Positions 1 to 5,011 of a DNA stretch of 6,329 nucleotides are shown here, one piece after another; position 1 is the first letter of the stretch; each line of letters opens with the position of its first letter. Made by a program: the position numbers and the translations under genes. This DNA comes from Spirochaetia bacterium. GTDB lineage: Bacteria; Spirochaetota; Spirochaetia; Treponematales; Rectinemataceae. The notes below the pieces were generated by a model that saw only the letters and a list, made by a program, of their open reading frames with translations, searched no databases and was not told where the DNA came from. The DNA is taken from positions 1 to 6,329 of the forward strand of contig JAJTBL010000115.1 in the NCBI GenBank assembly GCA_021286925.1, written 5' to 3'.

Positions 1-132
1 ACGGTCAGCTGCCTCCAGCTGCATCCCAAAGCCATGATTGTCTGCGATGATGACGCGACGCTGGAGCTTCGGGTCGGCACTGTCAGATATTTCAAGGAAA
101 TCGAAGCTGAAAATTTCGATAACAGCCTTTGA
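1..132 (+). CDS. Possible C-terminus of an unrecognised protein (partial, left edge); alternative to the minus-strand ORF at 192-1
   Basis: Reading from base 1, 43 codons stay open and end in TGA at 130-132. The peptide contains the stretch AMIVCDDDATLELRVGTVRY and ends in an acidic tail, FKEIEAENFDNSL. It looks like a beta-strand-rich domain, but I do not recognise the family. Two cysteines are present without a metal-binding spacing. No convincing terminator follows: a weak GGCGG (133-137) / CCGCC (156-160) pairing has no T-run directly after it. The same codon triplets read on the minus strand are also open and form a longer frame with a start codon, so the strand is undecided. Forty-three open codons alone are weak evidence. 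Confidence 0.33.
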   Translation, partial: TVSCLQLHPKAMIVCDDDATLELRVGTVRYFKEIEAENFDNSL

Positions 133-192
133 GGCGGGGGCGGGCTGAACGACAACCGCCGCTGACTGGGGGACATTTTTGCCCGCATTCAT
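1..192 (-). CDS. Possible N-terminus of an unrecognised protein (partial, runs off left edge); alternative to the plus-strand tail at 1-132
   Basis: From ATG at 192-190 on the minus strand, 64 codons are open to the window edge. The frame is also open upstream to a TGA at 279-277, about 92 codons in all. The peptide starts MNAGKNVPQ, passes a Pro/Ala/Val-rich stretch (VVVQPAPA), then reads IEIFSFDFLEISDSADPK and RRVIIADNHGFGMQLEAADR. It looks protein-like, but I cannot name a family; a resemblance of VIIADNH to response-regulator N-termini is superficial. No good Shine-Dalgarno lies just upstream of the ATG. If real, the gene diverges from the sigma-54-driven gene at 394. It is in codon register with the opposite-strand frame at 1-132, and only one of the two is likely coding. 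Confidence 0.36.
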   Translation of the reverse strand, partial: MNAGKNVPQSAAVVVQPAPASKAVIEIFSFDFLEISDSADPKLQRRVIIADNHGFGMQLEAADR

Positions 193-234
193 GCATTTTG
201 GGGTTGAATTTTCCCGCTCTCCGCAGGCTTTCAG

Positions 235-252
235 CCAAATTGGTTCCAAATT
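235..252. repeat. Helically phased direct repeat CCAAATT, candidate activator site
   Basis: The heptamer CCAAATT occurs at 235-241 and 246-252, 11 bp apart, about one helical turn. The first copy is part of the near-palindrome CCAAATTGG (235-243). The pair lies about 105-122 bp upstream of the predicted sigma-54 transcription start near 357, which is where enhancer-binding proteins usually sit. Function is inferred from position only. Confidence 0.3.
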
Positions 253-276
253 ATTCAGCCTGAAGATTTTGTTGAA

Positions 277-330
277 TCATAATTTATTACATTAAAAAGA
301 AATATATAATATATAAATAATATTTAATAT
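277..330. promoter_or_regulatory. Extremely AT-rich tract upstream of the sigma-54 promoter
   Basis: Fifty-one of 54 bases are A or T, in contrast to the GC-rich sequence at 133-180. The tract lies between the candidate activator site (235-252) and the -24 element (331). At sigma-54 promoters this interval normally bends so that a distant activator can touch the polymerase, often with IHF. I see only a poor IHF match (AATCAT near 275-280), so intrinsic curvature or another nucleoid protein is as likely. An AT-rich UP-like role is also possible. Confidence 0.4.
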
Positions 331-358
331 TGGCACACTTCTTGCTAATATATAAATA
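307..358 (+). repeat. Perfect 13-bp direct repeat flanking the -24/-12 promoter
   Basis: TAATATATAAATA occurs at 307-319 and again at 346-358, 39 bp apart. The copies bracket the -24/-12 element, and the downstream copy covers the predicted start site near 357. In AT-rich DNA a 13-mer can recur by low complexity. The exact match, and placement of one copy outside the AT tract, make an operator possible. Confidence 0.35.
331..346 (+). promoter_or_regulatory. Sigma-54 (RpoN) -24/-12 promoter
   Basis: The sequence TGGCAC-N5-TTGCT matches the RpoN consensus TGGCACG-N4-TTGCW at every strongly conserved base. GG is at 332-333 and GC at 344-345 with the required spacing. The predicted start is near 357, leaving a leader of about 40 nt before the gene. 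The leader opens with a small CCGC/GCGG hairpin (359-362 with 371-374) and contains AAGGAG. A dependent gene would need an ATP-driven enhancer-binding protein, not encoded in this window. An alternative is a sigma-70 reading, TTGGCA at 330-335 with TATAAA at 351-356, but its 15-bp spacer is short and the sigma-54 match is better. Confidence 0.8.
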
Positions 359-384
359 CCGCAGACAATAGCGGAAAAATTACA

Positions 385-390
385 AAGGAG
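385..390 (+). promoter_or_regulatory. Shine-Dalgarno AAGGAG that decides between two tandem ATGs
   Basis: AAGGAG lies 3 nt before ATG 394 and 6 nt before ATG 397. The second ATG has the better spacing, so translation may begin at 397, one residue shorter. The signal peptide is unaffected. Confidence 0.75.
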
Positions 391-393
391 TTC

Positions 394-924
394 ATGATGA
401 ACAGAAAATTAGGATTGATTGGATTGATGGTTTTGATACTCGCGGGAACTGCGCCGCTCATGGCGGACACCGGATCGGGAACACTGTATGGCAATGCAGC
501 GGCCAAAGCCGACTCAAATTTGACGATCGAGGATATGCTCTTGTACGCGATTCAAGACGAGTATTTCGCGCGAGCCGAATATGTCGCGATTATGGAGAAA
601 TTCGGAGCCATGCGGCCCTTCTCCAATATCAAAGATGCCGAAACCACCCATATCAGCTGGATTACCCAGGCCTATTCGGCATATAAGCTGAGCGTACCTG
701 CCGATGATGCCAAACAGCATGTTGTTGTGCCGGCGACGCTGAAAACGGCGTTTGAGACAGGCGTCCAAGCTGAACTGGATAACATCGCTATGTATGACAA
801 ATTTCTTGCGACCCCGCTGATGCAGGATGCTCGCTACGCCGATCTCAAAGCGCTTTTTACCAACCTGAAAAACGCTTCGTATAACCACCTGAAAGCTTTC
901 CAGACTCAACTCTCCAAATACTGA
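394..924 (+). CDS. Exported ferritin-like protein, DUF2202 family
   Basis: The protein has 176 residues, or 175 if ATG 397 is used. Residues 1-24 form a signal peptide: basic MNRK, a hydrophobic core, and a likely cut after PLMA before DTGSG. No lipobox cysteine is present, so a soluble periplasmic or secreted protein is expected. The rest is helical and fits the DUF2202 ferritin-like four-helix bundle. Likely carboxylate ligands are E56 or E62 (DEYFARAEY), E83 and H86 in the ExxH motif DAETTH, and E127 (QAELDN). The fourth helix carries SYNH (S162-H165), so the second ExxH lacks its Glu, which I believe is common in DUF2202. Iron or another metal is the expected cofactor, but the family's activity is not established. 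It is a single-gene unit between a sigma-54 promoter and an intrinsic terminator. The family call is firm; the function is open. Confidence 0.85.
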   Translation: MMNRKLGLIGLMVLILAGTAPLMADTGSGTLYGNAAAKADSNLTIEDMLLYAIQDEYFARAEYVAIMEKFGAMRPFSNIKDAETTHISWITQAYSAYKLSVPADDAKQHVVVPATLKTAFETGVQAELDNIAMYDKFLATPLMQDARYADLKALFTNLKNASYNHLKAFQTQLSKY

Positions 925-959
925 AGCCTCCCGGTATTCGAGCGTTGAGAGAAACTACT

Positions 960-996
960 GGCGGCAGTCGGTTCACACCGGCTGCCGCCTTTTTTT
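960..996 (+). terminator. Strong Rho-independent terminator of the ferritin-like gene
   Basis: GGCGGCAGTCGG (960-971) pairs with CCGGCTGCCGCC (978-989) as a 12-bp stem with one T-G wobble and the 6-nt loop TTCACA. Seven T residues follow (990-996). It lies 35 nt after the stop codon. Read from the minus strand, the hairpin is followed by AGTAGTTTCTC, so it should serve the convergent msrA poorly. Confidence 0.93.
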
Positions 997-1090
997 GTTA
1001 AGTTCAAACTGAGCGGTCTTCCGGAACAAGTGGGCGCGGGAGCGCGTCGATGTTCAGACTTGTGCATGGCTGGACCACCATTTGTGCTTG

Positions 1091-1834
1091 CTACTGCGCA
1101 AGTCCGGTCTTTTCCACCTTCGGCCCGATAATCGCGATACAGTAGCCCTGGGTTGGATTCCGGCGGAAATAATCCTGATGATATTCTTCAGCGATCCAGA
1201 AATCTCCGGCAGGCACAAGTTCGGTGACAATGGGGTCTTGCCAATGACTTCGCTGTTTTTCGATCTCAGCCGCCGCGGCGGAACGCTGATTTTCATCAAC
1301 ATAGTAAATCGCCGAACGATATTGGGTGCCTACATCATAGCCCTGGCGGTTGAGCGTAGTTGGGTCGTGTATTTTGAAGAAAAGCTCGAGGAGTTCCTGG
1401 TAGCTGACCACAGCCGGATTATAGACAATCCGGACTGCTTCGGCATGTCCGGTTGCACCCATGGAAACCGCGGTATAGCTGGGGCGGCGCGTTTTCCCGC
1501 CGGTATAGCCGGACACAACATCGGAGACGCCCGGCACAAGCTCGAACACCGCTTCCAGGCACCAGAAACAGCCGCCGGCCAGGATGGCGACTTGAGAACC
1601 GTCTGGTTCTGTGAGAGGGAGCGGTGAATTGAAGCTGTGGCTGGAATAGGGCGGTGAGTTTGTGTATGGCTTTGGCAGTGTTCCCGAAATTGTGCCAGAG
1701 CGCGCGGCTGGGGTGATACGCTGAGAGGGGGTAGGGGCTTCCTGGGCAGAGGCTTTGCCTGCATTCCCCGCGCAGGAGGAGAGCACCAGAAAAACGGCTA
1801 TGGCAAAAACTGCGAACAAGGTTGATTTATTCAT
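1091..1834 (-). CDS. msrA: Peptide methionine-(S)-S-oxide reductase MsrA, lipoprotein form
   Basis: The protein has 247 residues from ATG 1834. The frame can extend to a TTG at 1885, but the ATG places a lipoprotein signal peptide exactly at the N-terminus, so I use it. Residues 1-21 read MNKS, a hydrophobic core, then the lipobox LSSC with the lipidated Cys at 21. A Pro/Ser/Thr-rich linker of about 60 residues follows. The MsrA domain starts near residue 80 with GCFWC (88-92; nucleophile C89) and continues through SGYTGG, TGHAEAV, DVGTQYRSAIYY and EEYHQDYF. C232 in GYC near the C-terminus is the likely resolving cysteine. The enzyme reduces methionine-S-sulfoxide in proteins; the anchor puts it at the cell envelope, so it needs an extracytoplasmic thioredoxin-like donor. 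No MsrB domain is fused. It is convergent with the ferritin-like gene and divergent from arfB, with no clear terminator of its own. Confidence 0.94.
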   Translation of the reverse strand: MNKSTLFAVFAIAVFLVLSSCAGNAGKASAQEAPTPSQRITPAARSGTISGTLPKPYTNSPPYSSHSFNSPLPLTEPDGSQVAILAGGCFWCLEAVFELVPGVSDVVSGYTGGKTRRPSYTAVSMGATGHAEAVRIVYNPAVVSYQELLELFFKIHDPTTLNRQGYDVGTQYRSAIYYVDENQRSAAAAEIEKQRSHWQDPIVTELVPAGDFWIAEEYHQDYFRRNPTQGYCIAIIGPKVEKTGLAQ

Positions 1835-1840
1835 ACTAAA

Positions 1841-1869
1841 AAAGTAATAAATTCTCGGGCTAGAGTAAA
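1841..1869 (-). promoter_or_regulatory. Predicted msrA promoter (leaderless geometry)
   Basis: On the minus strand, TTTACT (1869-1864) and TACTTT (1846-1841) are separated by exactly 17 bp. TACTTT ends 6 nt before ATG 1834, so transcription would start at or next to the A of the start codon. No Shine-Dalgarno is present. The -10 keeps only the key T, A and final T of TATAAT. Confidence 0.5.
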
Positions 1870-1896
1870 CCTGCAGTGTTCTCAACCTTGTGCCAC

Positions 1897-1927
1897 TTGA
1901 AGAGGTCGGCTATCTGCGGGCTATACT
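1897..1927 (+). promoter_or_regulatory. Predicted arfB promoter (leaderless geometry)
   Basis: TATACT (1922-1927) is a good -10 hexamer ending 6 nt before ATG 1934. The best -35 is TTGAAG (1897-1902), with a long 19-bp spacer. No Shine-Dalgarno precedes the ATG. The divergent msrA promoter lies within the same 99-bp gap between the two start codons. Confidence 0.5.
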
Positions 1928-1933
1928 GTCGGC

Positions 1934-2362
1934 ATGAATCGCGATGCCCTTCTTCATTCCCTGCTGGAGCATATCCAGCTCGATTTTTCCCGTTCTTCAG
2001 GCCCGGGCGGGCAGAATGTCAACAAGCTCAACACAAAGGTGACTGCGAGATTGTGCCTGGCCGATATCGAGGGACTGAGCCCGGAGGAACTGGCACTGGT
2101 CCGTGAAAAACTTTCCGGCAGAATTACTGTGCAGGATGAGCTCGTGCTCGCTGTTCAGGAAGAACGGAGCCAGATACGGAATCGGGAAATCGCGGTTGCC
2201 CGGATGGCTGACCTGTTGATTCGAGCCGCCCGCAGACCCCGGCTGAGGATTCCGACTGCACCTTCGCGGGCATCCAAAGAAAGGAAGCTGGCCGGCAAAC
2301 ATATCCGCGGCGTCAGCAAACGGAACAGGCGGAAACCTTCTCTTGATGACTCGTCATATTGA
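1934..2362 (+). CDS. arfB: Alternative ribosome-rescue factor B (peptidyl-tRNA hydrolase, RF-1 domain)
   Basis: The protein has 142 residues, the usual size for ArfB/YaeJ and far too short for RF1 or RF2. The RF-1 domain carries the catalytic motif SGPGGQNVNK, with GGQ at 25-27, which hydrolyses the ester bond of peptidyl-tRNA in the peptidyl-transferase centre. The segment QEERSQIRNREIAVARM (75-91) is also typical. Residues 100-135 form a basic tail (PTAPSRASKERKLAGK then RGVSKRNRRK) that in ArfB enters the empty mRNA channel of a ribosome stalled without a stop codon. No codon-recognition domain is present. It precedes ettA on the same strand with a 65-nt gap that holds a probable second promoter. 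Confidence 0.93.
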   Translation: MNRDALLHSLLEHIQLDFSRSSGPGGQNVNKLNTKVTARLCLADIEGLSPEELALVREKLSGRITVQDELVLAVQEERSQIRNREIAVARMADLLIRAARRPRLRIPTAPSRASKERKLAGKHIRGVSKRNRRKPSLDDSSY

Positions 2363-2392
2363 TTCATCCTCAAAAATGAAAGACAGGAAGGG

Positions 2393-2421
2393 CAGACGAA
2401 ACACGGCGTTTATTATATAGT
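2393..2421 (+). promoter_or_regulatory. Predicted ettA promoter (leaderless geometry)
   Basis: TATAGT (2416-2421) ends 6 nt before ATG 2428. A weak -35, CAGACG (2393-2398), stands 17 bp upstream and keeps only the GAC core. No Shine-Dalgarno lies near the ATG; the GGAAGGG run at 2386-2392 is over 35 nt away. An alternative -10, TATTAT (2411-2416), would give a 5' leader of only about 5 nt. Confidence 0.45.
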
Positions 2422-2427
2422 GGCGAT

Positions 2428-4110
2428 ATGGCAACAGTTGACGACAAGAAAATAATTTACTCCATGTACCGGGTTTCACGGCGCCATGGAACCAAGCAGG
2501 TACTCAAGGATATCAGTCTCTCCTATTTCTATGGAGCGAAAATCGGTGTCATCGGTCTGAACGGCTCTGGAAAGTCCAGTTTGCTCAGAATCATGGCAGG
2601 TGTCGATACTGAATTCATGGGCGAAGTTTCCTGCGCTCCCGGCTATACAATCGGATATCTGGAGCAGGAACCTTTCCTTCAGCCGGGGAAGACGGTCAAG
2701 GAAGTGGTCAGCGAGGGTGTCCAGGAAATTGTTGATGCACTGGCTGAATTTGACAGAATCAACGAAGCCTTCGGCGATCCTGATGCTGACTTCGACAAGC
2801 TGGCGTCAAAACAGGCGGCGCTCCAGGAAAAGTTGGAGGCGATGGATGCCTGGGACCTGGATTCACGGCTTGACTTCGCGATGGACGCCCTTCGGTGCCC
2901 GCCCGCGGATCAGGTGGTGGACAATCTGTCCGGAGGCGAGCGCCGCCGTGTCGCTCTGTGCCGGCTTCTTTTGCGCAAACCGGACATTCTTCTGCTCGAT
3001 GAGCCGACCAACCATCTCGATGCTGAAACAGTCGCTTGGCTTGAGCGCCATTTGCGCGATTACCAGGGAACCGTCATTGCCGTAACGCATGACCGCTATT
3101 TCCTCGATAATGTGGCAGGCTGGATTCTCGAGCTGGATCGAGGTGAAGGCATCCCTTGGAAGGGCAATTATTCCTCCTGGCTGGATCAGAAAAAAAAGCG
3201 TCTGGAGCAGGAAGAAAAGGGCGAGTCCGAACGGGCCAGGACGCTCGCGCGTGAACTCGAATGGATCGGCATGAGCGCCAAGGGACGCCATGCGAAAAGC
3301 AAAGCCCGCATTGAACGGTATGAAAAACTCCTGGCTGAGGACGGCAAGGAAAAAATCCGCGAAACGAAAATTGTCATTCCAGCCGGACCGCGCCTGGGCA
3401 AAGTTGTCTTGAAGGCGGATAAAATTTCCAAGGCTTACGGGGATAAAATTCTGTTTGAGGATTTGTCATTCGAAGTGCCGCCAGGCGCGGTAGTTGGAAT
3501 TATCGGGCCGAACGGTGCCGGCAAAACCACCTTGCTCCGCATGATTACTGGAAAAGAAAAGCCGGACAGCGGTTCTTTGACGTTAGGCGACACTGTCCGC
3601 CTTGCCTACGCTGATCAGATGCGCGAAGGGCTGGACCCTGAAAAAACCGTCTGGGAACAGCTCTCAAATGGGCTGGACATGATCCTGCTCGGCGGCAAGC
3701 GCGAAATCAATTCGCGGGCCTATTGTTCATGGTTCAATTTTTCTGGTCAGGATCAACAGCGGAAAGTCGGCGTGCTGTCAGGCGGAGAGCGAAACCGTCT
3801 CAATCTTGCGATGATGATCAAGGAAGGGGCGAATGTTCTTTTGCTCGACGAGCCGACTAACGACTTGGATGTGAATACTATGCGCGCGCTTGAAGAAGCT
3901 CTGGACAGTTTTGCGGGGGCCGCCCTTGTTGTCAGCCACGACCGCTGGTTCCTCGACAGGGTGTGCACGCATATTCTCGCGTTTGAAGGGGATTCTCAGG
4001 TCATTTGGTACGACGGTAACTGGACTGAATTTGCGGAATGGCGCCGGGCGACACTCGGTATCGACGCCGATCGGCCGCATAGAATCGTGTACAGAAAACT
4101 GGAGCGCTGA
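2428..4110 (+). CDS. ettA: Energy-dependent translational throttle protein EttA (ABC-F ATPase)
   Basis: The protein has 560 residues; E. coli EttA has 555. It has two ABC ATPase domains in one chain and no membrane segment. The first domain has Walker A GLNGSGKS (43-50), signature LSGGE (167-171) and Walker B/D-loop DEPTNHLD (191-198, catalytic E192). The second has GPNGAGKT (360-367), LSGGE (450-454) and DEPTNDLD (474-481, E475). An arm insertion lies in domain 1 at about 95-140. The charged linker at about 240-325, including AKGRHAKSKAR, matches the P-site tRNA interaction motif. The C-terminus (RATLGIDADRPHRIVYRK) follows the EttA pattern, which separates it from Uup and YheS. EttA binds the E site of initiating ribosomes and lets the first peptide bond form according to the ATP/ADP ratio. 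It starts a probable three-gene unit with the two membrane proteins downstream. Confidence 0.96.
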   Translation: MATVDDKKIIYSMYRVSRRHGTKQVLKDISLSYFYGAKIGVIGLNGSGKSSLLRIMAGVDTEFMGEVSCAPGYTIGYLEQEPFLQPGKTVKEVVSEGVQEIVDALAEFDRINEAFGDPDADFDKLASKQAALQEKLEAMDAWDLDSRLDFAMDALRCPPADQVVDNLSGGERRRVALCRLLLRKPDILLLDEPTNHLDAETVAWLERHLRDYQGTVIAVTHDRYFLDNVAGWILELDRGEGIPWKGNYSSWLDQKKKRLEQEEKGESERARTLARELEWIGMSAKGRHAKSKARIERYEKLLAEDGKEKIRETKIVIPAGPRLGKVVLKADKISKAYGDKILFEDLSFEVPPGAVVGIIGPNGAGKTTLLRMITGKEKPDSGSLTLGDTVRLAYADQMREGLDPEKTVWEQLSNGLDMILLGGKREINSRAYCSWFNFSGQDQQRKVGVLSGGERNRLNLAMMIKEGANVLLLDEPTNDLDVNTMRALEEALDSFAGAALVVSHDRWFLDRVCTHILAFEGDSQVIWYDGNWTEFAEWRRATLGIDADRPHRIVYRKLER

Positions 4111-4111
4111 A

Positions 4112-5011
4112 GTGGACACCAGTGCGGTTAGCAAAGAATCAGCGCAAATCGCCGCCTCTGCCGAGCGGAAAAGAGCCGGGCTTTTGGCGATGGCTGGCTG
4201 TGCAATCCTCTGGAGCATGGGCGGTTTATTCATCAAGCTCATCGATTGGCAGCCTTTCGCAATAGCCGGCGCCCGCAGTGCCATAGCGGCTCTTTTTCTT
4301 TTTCTCTGGATCAGAAAGCCGAAATTCACGTTTTCTCTGCTTCAGACAAGCTCCGCGCTCGCATACGCTGCAACGATGTTGTTATTCGTTTTCGCCAACA
4401 AGCACACGACAGCGGCGAACGCGATTCTTCTGCAGTATGGAGCGCCGGTGTATGTCGCGCTGCTTGGTTCCTATATGCTGAAGGAAGTTCCGAAGCTGGA
4501 AGAATGGCTGGCTCTGCTGGCTATCTGTGTCGGCATGGTTCTGTTTTTCATGGATTCTCTGGCGGCAGGACACCTTCTGGGCGACACCGTGGCGGTCATT
4601 TCCGGTTTCGCATTTGCGCTGAACATCGTGCTCATGCGCAAACAGAAGGACGCCGATCCGCTTTCCTCGATGCTGTTGGGTCATATTTTTGCCGCAATGA
4701 TCGCGGGCATTATTTCTCTGTTTCTCGCGCCGCCTGTGATTTCACCGCGCTCACTTGCCGCCATATCGGCGCTGGGCGTTGTGCAGATCGGTCTTGCGGC
4801 GGTTCTCTTTTCCTATGGCATCAAGCGGGTTACAGCCTTGCAAGGTGTTCTGACCGCCGTTATAGAGCCAATTTTCAACCCCGTCTGGGTTTTTCTCGTT
4901 ACGGGCGAAATTCCCGGCGGCAAATCCATTCTGGGCGGCCTTGTCATTATTTCTGCGGTTTTGATTTCTTCGGTCATTTCGATTCGAAAAGCCGGAAAGG
5001 GGGCTTCATGA
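4112..5011 (+). CDS. EamA-family (DMT superfamily) inner-membrane transporter
   Basis: I place the start at GTG 4112, giving 299 residues. GGAG at 4101-4104, inside the end of ettA, has a 7-nt spacing to it, and the length fits the family. The frame is open further upstream to 3890, but that part lies inside ettA. After a polar N-terminus of about 20 residues come about ten hydrophobic helices in two EamA repeats. The first includes ILWSMGGLFIKL and the conserved TTAANAILLQYGAPVYVALL; the second includes the matching region TALQGVLTAVIEPIFNPVW with GE after it. Such proteins export amino acids, metabolites or drugs; the substrate cannot be read from sequence. It begins 1 nt after the ettA stop and overlaps the next gene by 4 nt, so it is probably cotranscribed and translationally coupled on both sides. 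Confidence 0.9.
   Translation: MDTSAVSKESAQIAASAERKRAGLLAMAGCAILWSMGGLFIKLIDWQPFAIAGARSAIAALFLFLWIRKPKFTFSLLQTSSALAYAATMLLFVFANKHTTAANAILLQYGAPVYVALLGSYMLKEVPKLEEWLALLAICVGMVLFFMDSLAAGHLLGDTVAVISGFAFALNIVLMRKQKDADPLSSMLLGHIFAAMIAGIISLFLAPPVISPRSLAAISALGVVQIGLAAVLFSYGIKRVTALQGVLTAVIEPIFNPVWVFLVTGEIPGGKSILGGLVIISAVLISSVISIRKAGKGAS

Noticed and set aside
185..196. Small inverted repeat GCATTCATGC overlapping ATGCAT
   Set aside because: The arms are only 4 bp, so it is common by chance. It also overlaps the possible minus-strand start codon, and I see no independent support for an operator.
301..330. AT-rich stretch as a replication origin or iteron array
   Set aside because: There are no DnaA boxes or regular iterons and no dnaA or rep gene nearby. 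The sigma-54 promoter directly downstream explains the location better.
514..909. Minus-strand ORF inside the ferritin-like gene
   Set aside because: It is antisense to a well-supported gene and has no recognisable domain or ribosome binding site.
1026..1063. Possible hairpin after msrA: ACAAGT/ACTTGT arms around GCGC-GGGA-GCGC
   Set aside because: The inner stem is only 4 bp, the outer arms are offset by 2 versus 12 unpaired bases, and no T-run follows on the minus strand. It is too weak to call a terminator or attenuator.
1082..1627. Plus-strand ORF of 181 codons antisense to msrA
   Set aside because: It mirrors the conserved MsrA coding sequence in an antisense frame, and the translated peptide shows no family features.
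1835..1885. Longer msrA start at TTG 1885 (264 residues)
   Set aside because: It would add 17 residues before a clean lipoprotein signal peptide and bury the signal. ATG 1834 fits both the signal peptide and the predicted promoter.
3890..4111. N-terminal extension of the EamA gene into ettA (74 more residues)
   Set aside because: The added part overlaps the conserved end of ettA in another frame and has no membrane or family character. GTG 4112 has a well-placed GGAG.
4246..5007. Long frame reading into marC from inside the transporter gene
   Set aside because: Its upstream part is a shadow of the EamA gene in another frame, rich in Arg, Ser, Cys and His without family signals. The marC start at 5008 has a strong ribosome binding site.
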